Both the position numbers and the translations under genes were made by a program. A DNA stretch of 55,668 nt. Origin: Faecalispora jeddahensis. Lineage in GTDB: Bacteria; Bacillota; Clostridia; Oscillospirales; Acutalibacteraceae. The number at the start of each line of letters is the position of its first letter. The stretch's first letter is position 1. The stretch covers positions 1 through 55,668 of the forward strand of contig NZ_CBYL010000026.1 in the NCBI RefSeq assembly GCF_000577335.1, in the 5' to 3' direction. This document shows, piece after piece, positions 1 through 7,848 of this stretch. The notes beneath the pieces were generated by a model, which saw only the letters and a list, made by a program, of their open reading frames with translations, made no database searches and was not told where the DNA came from.

Positions 1-784
1 ACGTCTGCACCAGGTTCGGCTTGATCGCATCCTTCAGCAAAGCGCACATCGCACCCTCTGCCTTGAGCTGAGCAGCGGTGACAGGCTCTTCGTTGTAAGT
101 ATAGCCGATGATCATTTTGCCAAGGCGCTCTTTCATATCGCTGATGGAAGAGGACAGGCACAGAACCGCCATGATCTCGGAAGCGACAGTGATGTCGTAG
201 CTGTCTTCACGGGTGACGCCGTTGGTGCGCGGGCCAAGGCCGTCCACAATGCTGCGCAGCTGACGGTCGTTCATATCGACAACGCGCTTCCAGGTGATGC
301 GCTTGGGATCGATGCGCAGCTCGTTGCCCTGATAAATGTGGTTATCCAGCAGAGCGGCCAGCAGGTTGTTCGCCGCGCCGATCGCATGGAAATCTCCGGT
401 AAAGTGCAGATTGATGTCCTCCATCGGTACTACCTGGGCATATCCGCCGCCGGCCGCGCCGCCCTTTACGCCGAATACCGGGCCAAGGGAGGGTTCGCGC
501 AGAGCGACAATCGCCTTTTTGCCGATTCGGCGCAGGCCGTCGGTCAGGCCGACGCTCGTGGTGGTCTTTCCCTCACCCGCGGGAGTCGGGTTAATCGCCG
601 TGACTAAAATCAGTTTGCCGTCCGGTTTGTCCGCCAGATCGCTCAGGAGCTTATAGTCCACCTTTGCCTTGCCCCGTCCGTACACCTCCAGATATTTCTC
701 GTCGATGCCCGCGGTCTTTGCGATGTCCCGAATGTCTTTTGCTTCGTATTGCTGTGCAATTTCAATATCAGATAAAAAGCCCAT
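1..784 (-). CDS. fhs: Formate--tetrahydrofolate ligase, C-terminus cut by window edge
   Basis: About 261 N-terminal residues are visible of a family that is usually about 556 long; the rest lies left of position 1. The enzyme interconverts formate, ATP and THF with 10-formyl-THF. The ATP-binding loop is clear ([10 protein letters not shown]), followed by the family segments [13 protein letters not shown] and [10 protein letters not shown]. The ATG at 784 follows a GGAGGAATT ribosome site at a normal distance. It lies downstream of hutD on the same strand and opposite ftcD-fchA. In histidine degradation through formimino-THF the reverse reaction recovers ATP and releases formate, so its place in this cluster makes metabolic sense. 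Family assignment is certain; the catabolic direction is inferred from context. Confidence 0.97.
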   Translation of the reverse strand, partial: MGFLSDIEIAQQYEAKDIRDIAKTAGIDEKYLEVYGRGKAKVDYKLLSDLADKPDGKLILVTAINPTPAGEGKTTTSVGLTDGLRRIGKKAIVALREPSLGPVFGVKGGAAGGGYAQVVPMEDINLHFTGDFHAIGAANNLLAALLDNHIYQGNELRIDPKRITWKRVVDMNDRQLRSIVDGLGPRTNGVTREDSYDITVASEIMAVLCLSSSISDMKERLGKMIIGYTYNEEPVTAAQLKAEGAMCALLKDAIKPNLVQT

Positions 785-1179
785 TGTTACAATTCCTCCT
801 GATCCATTTATGAATTCGGCCCCCGAACGCCGTCATAGCCGCCACACACGGCCTGCCGGGCGTTTGAAACCACTCTTTATTCCAAAATACCACACCGAAT
901 TCCTCGTTACAATAACCAAATGACCGCAAAACGTCCAATTTGACGATAATAAGACGAAAAGCCATAGGGATTCCAGACGCTAAAACCGTCAAAAACCCAG
1001 CGGACATCCCGTTTTTAAGAGAAACCGAGGTATTTCAAACGAACTGCTCCGGCTCTTTCCTTACGTCGAAAACAAAAGGCTCATGTTCAGAAATCCGCGC
1101 CAAAAAGGACGAATACAGCCAAACGGGCAAGTTCCGGGGGTGGAAACGTACTCATTTTCAATCGATGGGAACGCGAATG
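785..1179 (-). other. Intergenic region between hutD and fhs with weak operator-like repeats
   Basis: No gene is supported here. Reading toward fhs, the minus strand has TGGACGT (937-931), four bases, then CGGTCAT (926-920), then TGTAAC eight bases later. This is the spacing seen at the hutH, hutU and hutD sites but with a poor second repeat. On the plus strand TTGACGA (940-946) and AAGACGA (951-957) are also 11 bp apart, but no gene follows on that strand. No convincing terminator was seen after hutD, so read-through from hutD into fhs is possible. Confidence 0.35.
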
Positions 1180-1800
1180 TCAGGAAAGAAAAGACACCTG
1201 CGCCACCATCAGCCGAACGGGGGAATCCCCCTTGTTCCGAATTTTCACAGCTACGGTGGGCGCGCCGGCCTCCGTTTGCAGACGGGCTGCGTCGCGCGGT
1301 GAAAGAGCGACGGTCTCCCCTCCTGCACCGAGCTCAGCGGCTCCCTGCACACACCAGCACAGCAGAACGCTGCGGCCCGGTTCGCCGCTTTGGCAGCAGA
1401 ATTCCGCCGTCTGCCCCACGCCGACAATCAACGCAAACGCATTGCCCCGGCAGACGCCCTTTCGGGTCATCAGATTATAATCCACAACCTTTCCGCGGCT
1501 GCGGGTCTCCCACGCGCCGTCAAACGCGGCGCATTCCAGCTCCCGCAGAATTACCGGCGTTTCGCTTCCCTTATAAAAAAGGGAAAGCTCCCCCTCTACC
1601 GGCGCGATGATCCGGTCGTAATCCGGCAGAGAGGTAAAGTTTGATTCCTCAAGCTCCACCGTGGCTGAGCTCAGCCGAAAATGAAAGCTGCGGTCGGCAT
1701 ACAGCGCGCCGGGCGGGTCGATGGCGATCTGCGTTGTTTTCCCGCCAGACCACTCGCTCACCACAAAATCCTGCGGTGTGATCTTCTCCAGTTTTGTCAT
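1180..1800 (-). CDS. hutD: HutD family protein
   Basis: A 206-residue cupin-like protein of the HutD family. The signature N-terminal stretch WSGGKTTQIAIDP (about residues 18-30) and DRIIAPVEGEL (about 61-71) are the best-conserved parts of the family. HutD is known from histidine-utilisation operons, where it has been proposed to limit or modulate hut expression; no enzymatic role is established. The ATG at 1800 is preceded by AGAAGGAGAG. It is divergent from ftcD and upstream of fhs. A promoter with a direct-repeat operator like those of hutH and hutU lies about 55 bp upstream. Family call is strong; function is only what is known of the family. Confidence 0.93.
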   Translation of the reverse strand: MTKLEKITPQDFVVSEWSGGKTTQIAIDPPGALYADRSFHFRLSSATVELEESNFTSLPDYDRIIAPVEGELSLFYKGSETPVILRELECAAFDGAWETRSRGKVVDYNLMTRKGVCRGNAFALIVGVGQTAEFCCQSGEPGRSVLLCWCVQGAAELGAGGETVALSPRDAARLQTEAGAPTVAVKIRNKGDSPVRLMVAQVSFLS

Positions 1801-1852
1801 TTTGTCCCACTCTCCTTCTGTAAAACAATGTGAATAAAGACGCTTTTCTCAC

Positions 1853-1885
1853 ACTATATCCGCTCTCTCGTCTAATAAACGTCAC
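1853..1885 (-). promoter_or_regulatory. Candidate SARP-type operator-promoter of hutD
   Basis: On the minus strand GTGACGT (1885-1879) is followed after four bases by TAGACGA (1874-1868), an 11-bp period, and after nine more bases by the -10-like TATAGT (1858-1853). No -35 sits at normal spacing. The layout matches the hutH (5729-5761) and hutU (22212-22243) sites. Confidence 0.65.
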
Positions 1886-1923
1886 AAAGGAGGGCGTTCC
1901 ATCGAAAAAGCCGGTTTCGGTGG

Positions 1924-1952
1924 TTGCACTTGCCGAAATCTTCTATTATGAT
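1924..1952 (+). promoter_or_regulatory. Possible sigma-A promoter of ftcD-fchA
   Basis: TTGCAC (1924-1929) and TATGAT (1947-1952) are 17 bp apart, upstream of the ftcD start at 2044. The -10 is good and the -35 poor. It does not share the repeat operator of the other hut promoters, though the hutD operator is only about 40 bp away. Confidence 0.4.
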
Positions 1953-2043
1953 TGTTTTGTAGCCGATTCCGTTGCCGGATTCCCGTTCTCAGCGCGGATT
2001 CATCCACCATAAAAATTTCAACATAGAAACGGAGCCGATCATT

Positions 2044-2937
2044 ATGATGAACAAAATTCTGGAATGTGTACCCAACTTCAGCGAAGGACGCGACCTGGAA
2101 AAGGTTGAGAAAATCGTCTCCTCTTTCCGCGGAAAAGAAGATGTAAAGCTGCTGGACTACAGCACCGATAAAGACCACAACCGCTGCGTCGTCACCGTAG
2201 TGGGCGAGCCCGAAGCGGTGCGCGACGCAGTGATCGAGGCCATTGGCGTTGCCACCGAGCTGATCGACATGACCAAGCACGAGGGCCAGCACCCCCGCAT
2301 GGGCGCAACCGACGTGGTTCCCTTCATCCCCGTGCGCAACTGCACCGTAGACGAAGCCAACGAGATCGCCAAACAGGTCGGCGCCGCCATCGCGGAGAAA
2401 TTCGGCGTGCCGAGCTTCCTGTATGAGAAGTCCGCTACCGCTCCCCACCGCGAGAATCTCTCCGAGATCCGCAAGGGCCAGTTCGAGGGCATGCCCGAGA
2501 AGATGAAGGATTCCAAATGGAAGCCCGACTTCGGCCCGGATCACATTCATCCCACCGCCGGCGTCACCGCGATAGGCGCCCGTATGCCCCTGGTTGCCTT
2601 CAACATTAACCTCGACACCCCCAACCTCGAAATCGCCACCCAGATTGCCCGCAAGGTTCGCTTCATCGGCGGCGGCTTCCGGTTTGTCAAGGCGATGGGC
2701 GTTATGCTCGAGGACCGCAACATTGCTCAGGTCTCCATGAATCTGACCGACTACACCAAATCCGCCGTGTACCGCGTATTTGAAACCGTTAAGATGGAAG
2801 CCCGCCGTTACGGCGTCAACGTGGTAGGCAGCGAAGTGATCGGCCTGGTTCCCATGGCCGCTCTGATCGACTGCGCAGAGTATTACCTGCAGATCGAGAA
2901 CTTCAACATGGATCAGGTTCTGGAAACCCGCCTGTAA
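2044..2937 (+). CDS. ftcD: Glutamate formimidoyltransferase, monofunctional
   Basis: A 297-residue FtcD that transfers the formimino group of N-formimino-L-glutamate to THF, giving glutamate and 5-formimino-THF. The sequence opens with ECVPNFSEGRD and carries HPRMGATDVVPFIP, both family hallmarks, and is colinear with the transferase half of the animal bifunctional enzyme. In-frame upstream codons exist, but the ATG at 2044 was chosen because GGAG lies nine bases before it and conservation starts there. fchA follows after 28 bp, so the two form an operon giving the folate-linked branch of histidine degradation. Length is typical for Firmicutes. Confidence 0.97.
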   Translation: MMNKILECVPNFSEGRDLEKVEKIVSSFRGKEDVKLLDYSTDKDHNRCVVTVVGEPEAVRDAVIEAIGVATELIDMTKHEGQHPRMGATDVVPFIPVRNCTVDEANEIAKQVGAAIAEKFGVPSFLYEKSATAPHRENLSEIRKGQFEGMPEKMKDSKWKPDFGPDHIHPTAGVTAIGARMPLVAFNINLDTPNLEIATQIARKVRFIGGGFRFVKAMGVMLEDRNIAQVSMNLTDYTKSAVYRVFETVKMEARRYGVNVVGSEVIGLVPMAALIDCAEYYLQIENFNMDQVLETRL

Positions 2938-2965
2938 GCAATCAATTTTGGAGGGAAACATACCA

Positions 2966-3589
2966 ATGGAAATGAAAAATATGACCCTTGAGGTCTTTTG
3001 CGCCACTACCGCCTCCAACGAGCCCGCGCCCGGCGGCGGGAGCGTTGCTGCTCTGGCCGGCGCACTGGCCGCCGCCTTGGCGGAAATGGTAGCCCAGCTG
3101 ACCATCGGCAAAAAAGGCTATGAAGAGGCCGCGGACGAAATGAAGGCGATCATCCCTGAGGCTGCGGCGCTGCGCGCGGAGCTTCTCGATGAGATCACCC
3201 GTGACAGCACCTCCTTCAACGCTTATATGGAAGCGATGACTCTGCCGAAGGACACCGACGAGCAGAAGGAAGTTCGCCGCAACGCGATGCAGGAGGCTTT
3301 GAAAAAGGCCGCCGAGGTGCCGCTGCATGTTGCCGTAACTGCGGCAAAGATCATGCCGATGGCCGGCACTATGGTGAAAAAAGGAAATGCCAACGCCGTA
3401 ACCGACGGCATGGTGGCCGCGATGATGACCCGCACTGCGGTTCTGGGCGCTCTGCTCAACGTGAAGATCAACCTCGGCTCCATTAAGGACGAAGCGTATG
3501 TAGCGGACATGAAGGCAAAAATCCACGAGATCGAAACCGCTATCGTTCGCGACGAAGCCGCTGTTTTGGCAGCTTCGCCCCTGAAATAA
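2966..3589 (+). CDS. fchA: Formimidoyltetrahydrofolate cyclodeaminase
   Basis: A 207-residue cyclodeaminase that converts 5-formimino-THF to 5,10-methenyl-THF and ammonia. The family signature EPAPGGGSVAALAGALAAAL is near the N-terminus (about residues 17-36), and the rest is the expected all-helical fold. The ATG at 2966 follows a strong GGAGGG; a TTG further upstream has no ribosome site of its own. It works directly after FtcD, encoded just upstream, and its product feeds the one-carbon pool and Fhs. A strong terminator follows, closing the two-gene operon. Confidence 0.96.
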   Translation: MEMKNMTLEVFCATTASNEPAPGGGSVAALAGALAAALAEMVAQLTIGKKGYEEAADEMKAIIPEAAALRAELLDEITRDSTSFNAYMEAMTLPKDTDEQKEVRRNAMQEALKKAAEVPLHVAVTAAKIMPMAGTMVKKGNANAVTDGMVAAMMTRTAVLGALLNVKINLGSIKDEAYVADMKAKIHEIETAIVRDEAAVLAASPLK

Positions 3590-3635
3590 GAAGCTTATGA
3601 TTTGAAAAGCACCAAACAGAATAAGTGAATGATGG

Positions 3636-3667
3636 GAACGGTCTGAGAAATCAGGCCGTTCTTTTTT
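3636..3667 (+). terminator. Intrinsic terminator of ftcD-fchA
   Basis: GAACGGTCTGA pairs with TCAGGCCGTTC across a GAAA loop and is followed by six T. Confidence 0.9.
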
Positions 3668-3688
3668 GCTCTCCTTCTTTTGATACGA

Positions 3689-4144
3689 TTAAAAACTCAT
3701 GTGAAAGTAGTACCAGCGGTCAACGATTTTTTCTGTTTCATATTGATTGTCCCCGTTGACCTGCTCATAGCTCCACCCCGTATCGGTTTTTACCAGAGAC
3801 ATAACTTCCCCCTGAAAGCCCAAAGGAACATCCGACGGGGAATAATAGAACCCGGTGTAGGAAGAGGATGGAGCCAGACCAAAGCCGCCGCACAGGAATT
3901 CGACCATTTTGCTGTCGGAATGATAGACGATCTCCTGAACGCCGGAGACAGAAGCGCCCTCTGCGCTGCCGCGCTCTATGACAGAGGAAGCAACCTCTGT
4001 CAGCTGCGCTTCGTTGTTTTTCACACGAGAGACAATGGCCCCTTTGGTGCCGGGATACCAAACCGATACAACGGGAATACTGATCAACAGACAAACTACG
4101 AGAAACAAAAGCAGCACCGGCCGTTTTTTCAATTGGTCTTTCAT
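3689..4144 (-). CDS. Small membrane-anchored protein of unknown function
   Basis: A 151-residue protein that I do not recognise. The N-terminus is basic (MKDQLKKRP) followed by one hydrophobic segment at about residues 9-28, so it is probably a membrane-anchored or exported protein with its C-terminal 120 residues outside. The exported part is rich in S, G, Y and V, with no obvious motif and one cysteine. AGGGGG lies at a usable distance from the ATG at 4144. It is convergent with ftcD-fchA and stands alone on its strand. No function is proposed. Confidence 0.6.
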   Translation of the reverse strand: MKDQLKKRPVLLLFLVVCLLISIPVVSVWYPGTKGAIVSRVKNNEAQLTEVASSVIERGSAEGASVSGVQEIVYHSDSKMVEFLCGGFGLAPSSSYTGFYYSPSDVPLGFQGEVMSLVKTDTGWSYEQVNGDNQYETEKIVDRWYYFHMSF

Positions 4145-4189
4145 CAGCTTTTCCCCCTGCCATTTTCATTCAGTCATTTCCAACGATAG

Positions 4190-4230
4190 CTTTCTGAAAG
4201 TGATCGGCGGGTTGAGCACGCTGACACCCG
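4190..4230 (+). repeat. Direct repeat, copy 1
   Basis: 41 bp starting CTTTCTGAAAG and containing GGGTTGAGC and CTGACAC. It matches copy 2 at 4319-4359 at 32 of 41 positions, 129 bp away. Translated on the minus strand both copies give a similar peptide phrase (FSAG...LNPP..FRK). Confidence 0.6.
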
Positions 4231-4318
4231 CGGAGAAGCGTCTCAAAAAACTGTCTGTTCCCACACGGATACGGCCTTGCAGAAAGCTACCGCAAGCAGC
4301 TATGCAGGCCAATAAGAA

Positions 4319-4359
4319 CTTTCTGAAAGCGGCTGGTGGGTTGAGCCCACTGACACGCC
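4319..4359 (+). repeat. Direct repeat, copy 2
   Basis: Second copy of the 41-bp repeat. On the minus strand it can form a short hairpin GTGGG-CTCAA-CCCAC. A more degraded relative may lie near 4525-4556. This resembles a decayed dispersed intergenic element more than a gene. Confidence 0.55.
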
Positions 4360-5728
4360 ACGGGGAACCCGCAGAAAACTCTCTTCTCTGGAAAGATAAT
4401 CTGCCTTCGCGTCTTTTGCAAAAAGAAAAAAGCATACCGCAGCATCACCGCTTAGTATGAAGTTTGAAGTTATTTTACCACAAATACCCGGATCGTTCCA
4501 CCCTGAAAAAGTCTGCGCGGGCAGTGAGCGTTTCGACGCTAAAGACCGCGGAGAAAGAATTTTACGTCGCATTTTATCAACCAAAATTGTTTCGGAAAAC
4601 GAACATAACGACTTCTGATCCTTCCATTTTTTGTTTGCCAGGAAGATCGAGAAAAAGTGAAAGGATAGAAAAAGATTCTATATTTTGGTAAAAACCCAGT
4701 TATACTGTGATTTTCTCTTGTATTCAAAATGGAAGGAGTCTCTTGCTTCTTCTCATCTTCCATAAACCCTCTGTTCGCGGCTCCAAGAAGAAAATATTCA
4801 AAACTTGTTTTTGCAGGATTTTCTGCCCATATCTTCAACTTTCGCGCGTATTTTCAATTATTTTGATGAAATTTGAATTTTTTTCAGGAAAAAGAAGGCA
4901 TTTTCCTGACTTTGAAAAATGCGATCAGACGGAAGAAAAAACAGGAAAAGAGCGATCTTGACGTAAAAATCCAGGCAGACTGCGCATTCTATAGTTTGTT
5001 ATCAGATTAGCACAGTAAAATTCCATCTTATTTCCGTCTTTTCTATCAGAGCAAATTAAGGCTCAATGCAGGGGCAAAAACACCGCTTTTTCCCTAAATC
5101 ATAACGAAAAAACCTGTAACACAAAATGAAATAGACGGACAAGCCTTCGATTGTTCCGGGAAAAACGGCATTTTTTCCTTTTCGAGCGCTTTGCAATAAA
5201 CCCCCCTGATTTGCTCAAATTTTCACGTTTTGAATTCAATTTAACGTGCTAACATGTTAGCTAGCTACCAAATCATCTAGATGACACAATAAAGCAAATT
5301 TGGAATATTGTCATTAAAAACAAGAGTGTGAAAACCTGCGTTTTTTTCATTCTATATTAGAAGTAAAACACCTTTCACAAAGCTCTTCAAAGCCGCATCG
5401 CACCTGGCTTTTTCAGGGCTTTTGAGGAGCAAAATCACTCTTATCAGAATCACAACTTTTTTTCATTGATCAATCTTTTCAATTTTTTTGCCTTTACCCT
5501 CTTCTCTTTTGTATCTTTTCCCCGTAAAATAAGAAGGAAAGTAAATTTAAGGCCATCAGTCTGGGTTTTGGCCACCCCAAAATTACGATCTTTTTCGCTT
5601 CAATCTGTCGGTTTTCATTATTTATTACAGTTTGCGTTTGTTTTTACCTAAGATTGCTCCTTTTCGGCCTGCAATTGCAATTCAGCAATTTTTGCAGCCT
5701 GATTTTTAGAAAAATAAGAAGATTCACT
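4360..5728. other. Long AT-rich noncoding region before hutH
   Basis: About 1.4 kb with short, unconserved reading frames, long A and T runs and strongly AT-biased composition unlike the flanking genes. I see no RNA gene, riboswitch or IS end that I can name. With the repeat region it makes about 1.7 kb without a supported gene, the longest gap in the window. Confidence 0.6.
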
Positions 5729-5761
5729 TAGACGTTTCTTTGACATGCGGCGATGTATAAT
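5729..5761 (+). promoter_or_regulatory. Candidate SARP-type operator-promoter of hutH
   Basis: TAGACGT (5729-5735) and TTGACAT (5740-5746) are direct repeats on an 11-bp period, followed after nine bases by a perfect TATAAT (5756-5761). TTGACA cannot act as a normal -35 because only ten bases separate it from TATAAT. SARP activators bind such repeats next to the -10 and replace -35 recognition. Confidence 0.7.
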
Positions 5762-5834
5762 CTGGTCAAAGTTCAACAAGTGATTTGTGTGTGAGTTGCA
5801 TTGAAACCAAAATGGTAAAAGGAGATTGTACATT

Positions 5835-7364
5835 ATGAAAACTGTTATTTTGACCGGCCAGGATTTGACCCTGGAAGAATTCGCACTGGTTTGCCGCGAG
5901 GACGTGCCTGTTGCTTTATCGGAGCAGGCCAAACAGAACATCATCGCTTCCCGCAAGGTTGTGGATCAGATCGTCGATGAGGATCGCGTTGTTTACGGCG
6001 TAACCACCGGATTCGGAAAGTTCAGCGACGTTGTCATCAGCAGCGACGAATGCAAGCTGCTGCAGAAGAACCTGATCATTACTCATGCGGTCGGCGCCGG
6101 CAATCCGTTCCCGCGCGATGCGGCCCGCGGAATGCTGCTGCTCCGCATTAACAATATGGCGAAAGGCTTTTCCGGATGCCGTATGGAGGTTGTAGACGTT
6201 CTGATTGAAATGCTCAACAAGGGCGTTACTCCTCAGATTCCCGAAAAGGGCTCTTTGGGCGCTTCCGGTGACCTGGCTCCTCTGGCTCACATGGTTCTGC
6301 CGATGATCGGCCTTGGTCAGGCGGAATACAAGGGCGAAATCCTCGACGGCGCCGAAGCGATGAAGCGTGCGGGCATCCCCGTCGTGGAGCTGAGCGCAAA
6401 AGAGGGCCTGGCACTGATCAATGGTACCCCGGCTATGACCTCTACCGGCGCTTTGACCGTTTATGACGCTCTGGAACTGCTGAAGGTCGCCGACGTTGCC
6501 GCCGCTCTGAGCTTTGAGGCACACAACGGCGTAGTCAACGCTCTCGACGAGCGCATCCATGTAATCCGCCCCCACAAGGGCCAGATGGATACCGCCAGAA
6601 TCCTGCGGCAGCTGCTCAGCGGCAGCAAAAATACCACCCATCAGGGCGAGATCCGCGTTCAGGACGCTTACTCCCTGCGCTGCGTACCGCAGATCCACGG
6701 CGCGAGCAAGGATGCCATCAACTTTGTCAAGCAGAAGGTCGAAATCGAGATCAACTCGGTTACTGATAACCCGATCATTTTGAAGGACACCATGGAGGGC
6801 ATCTCCGGCGGTAACTTCCACGGCCAGCCGATGGCGCTTCCCTTCGATTTCCTGGGAATCGCGATCGCGGAGCTCGCGAACGTTTCCGAACGCCGCATGG
6901 AGCGCCTGGTAAACCCCGCGCTGAGCGGTCTGCCCGCATTTTTGACCAAAGACGGCGGCGTAAACTCCGGCTTTATGATCGTTCAGTATTCCGCTGCGGC
7001 TCTGGTTTCTGAAAACAAGGTTCTGGCGCATCCCGCCAGCGTTGACAGCATTCCTTCTTCCGCAAACCAGGAAGACCACGTCAGCATGGGCACCATCGCG
7101 GCGCGCAAGGCCCGCGAGATTCTGGGCAACGCCCGCCGTGTTCTGGCAATGGAGCTGATGTGCGCCTGCCAGGCGATCGATATGCGCGGCGACAAGGGCA
7201 TGGGCGCAGGCACGAAACCCGCCTATGATACCATCCGCGCTCTGGTGAGCAAGCTGGAAGAGGATCGCCCGCTGTATGAGGATATCAATCTGTGTGAAAG
7301 CACTCTCATCGACGGCAGCCTGATTTCTCATGTAGAAGAAAGCGCTTCAAAGATCGAGCTGTAA
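5835..7364 (+). CDS. hutH: Histidine ammonia-lyase
   Basis: A 509-residue HutH, the first step of histidine degradation (L-histidine to trans-urocanate plus ammonia). The Ala-Ser-Gly triad that forms the MIO electrophile is present in GSLGASGDLAPLAHM (about residues 139-153). YGVTTGFGKF, with the conserved active-site tyrosine, is at about 54-63. Length is that of the family. The ATG at 5835 follows AAAGGAGA; a TTG nine bases upstream overlaps that site and is not used. The next gene, a transporter, is 484 bp downstream with a structured gap between. Its promoter carries the proposed SARP-type operator. Confidence 0.98.
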   Translation: MKTVILTGQDLTLEEFALVCREDVPVALSEQAKQNIIASRKVVDQIVDEDRVVYGVTTGFGKFSDVVISSDECKLLQKNLIITHAVGAGNPFPRDAARGMLLLRINNMAKGFSGCRMEVVDVLIEMLNKGVTPQIPEKGSLGASGDLAPLAHMVLPMIGLGQAEYKGEILDGAEAMKRAGIPVVELSAKEGLALINGTPAMTSTGALTVYDALELLKVADVAAALSFEAHNGVVNALDERIHVIRPHKGQMDTARILRQLLSGSKNTTHQGEIRVQDAYSLRCVPQIHGASKDAINFVKQKVEIEINSVTDNPIILKDTMEGISGGNFHGQPMALPFDFLGIAIAELANVSERRMERLVNPALSGLPAFLTKDGGVNSGFMIVQYSAAALVSENKVLAHPASVDSIPSSANQEDHVSMGTIAARKAREILGNARRVLAMELMCACQAIDMRGDKGMGAGTKPAYDTIRALVSKLEEDRPLYEDINLCESTLIDGSLISHVEESASKIEL

Positions 7365-7848
7365 TTTATCGAAAGAACGAACCTGAACACCGCCGACAGT
7401 TTTGATCCAACGCAAAGAGCATTCCCCGTATGAAGCCAGGATTCGGACGGAGATTGTCAGGCGTGGAAAAAATTGATCTGGTACGTCCCAGCACTGTTAC
7501 TCTGCTCTTTGTTCTGATGGATCGCCCGAAGGAACGGGCGGTGTTCGGTTTTTCTTAACCCCCACGGTTCGTGCGGATAGTCCTTGCAGCGAATGAGATT
7601 CACAGCATACACAAATAAACGCAACGAAAGGAGAAATGAAACGCACTTGTTCACGCTGTGTTTGCTGACCGGCTGTATCCCCACAAAAAGGTCTGCGCCG
7701 GAACACTGAGAATGGTTTGCTTTCGCTTTCTCAGTTTGTGCTCTGTGAATCCTCCATACCGCTAACGGGGCTTGTGGCATAAAGAGGGGATGTTTTCTGT
7801 ATCAGTTTTACAGGTTTTCCCTTTATTAAAACAAGAGGAGGTTATTTT
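7365..7848 (+). other. Structured leader between hutH and the transporter gene
   Basis: No full gene. CGCCCG (7523-7528) can pair with CGGGCG (7535-7540), while the overlapping CCGAA (7526-7530) can pair with TTCGG (7544-7548), which precedes a T run: a possible attenuator or terminator. Near 7636 a ten-codon frame reading MKRTCSRCVC follows AAAGGAG closely. ACTGAGAA (about 7704) can pair with TTCTCAGT (about 7728). No known riboswitch class was recognised. Confidence 0.4.

Noticed and set aside
1882-3111. Long antisense frame over ftcD and fchA
   Set aside because: Shadow of real genes; the translation is low-complexity and rich in His, Gly and Ala without family motifs.
5740-5761. Ordinary sigma-A promoter from TTGACA and TATAAT before hutH
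   Set aside because: Only ten bases separate the two hexamers, far from the usual 16-18. The TTGACA is better read as the second operator repeat.
5648-5956. Minus-strand frame of 102 codons over the hutH promoter and start
   Set aside because: Overlaps the conserved hutH start and promoter; no ribosome site or homology.
7365-7848. T-box or known riboswitch before the transporter
   Set aside because: No AGGGTGGNACCGCG-like T-box core and no recognised aptamer.
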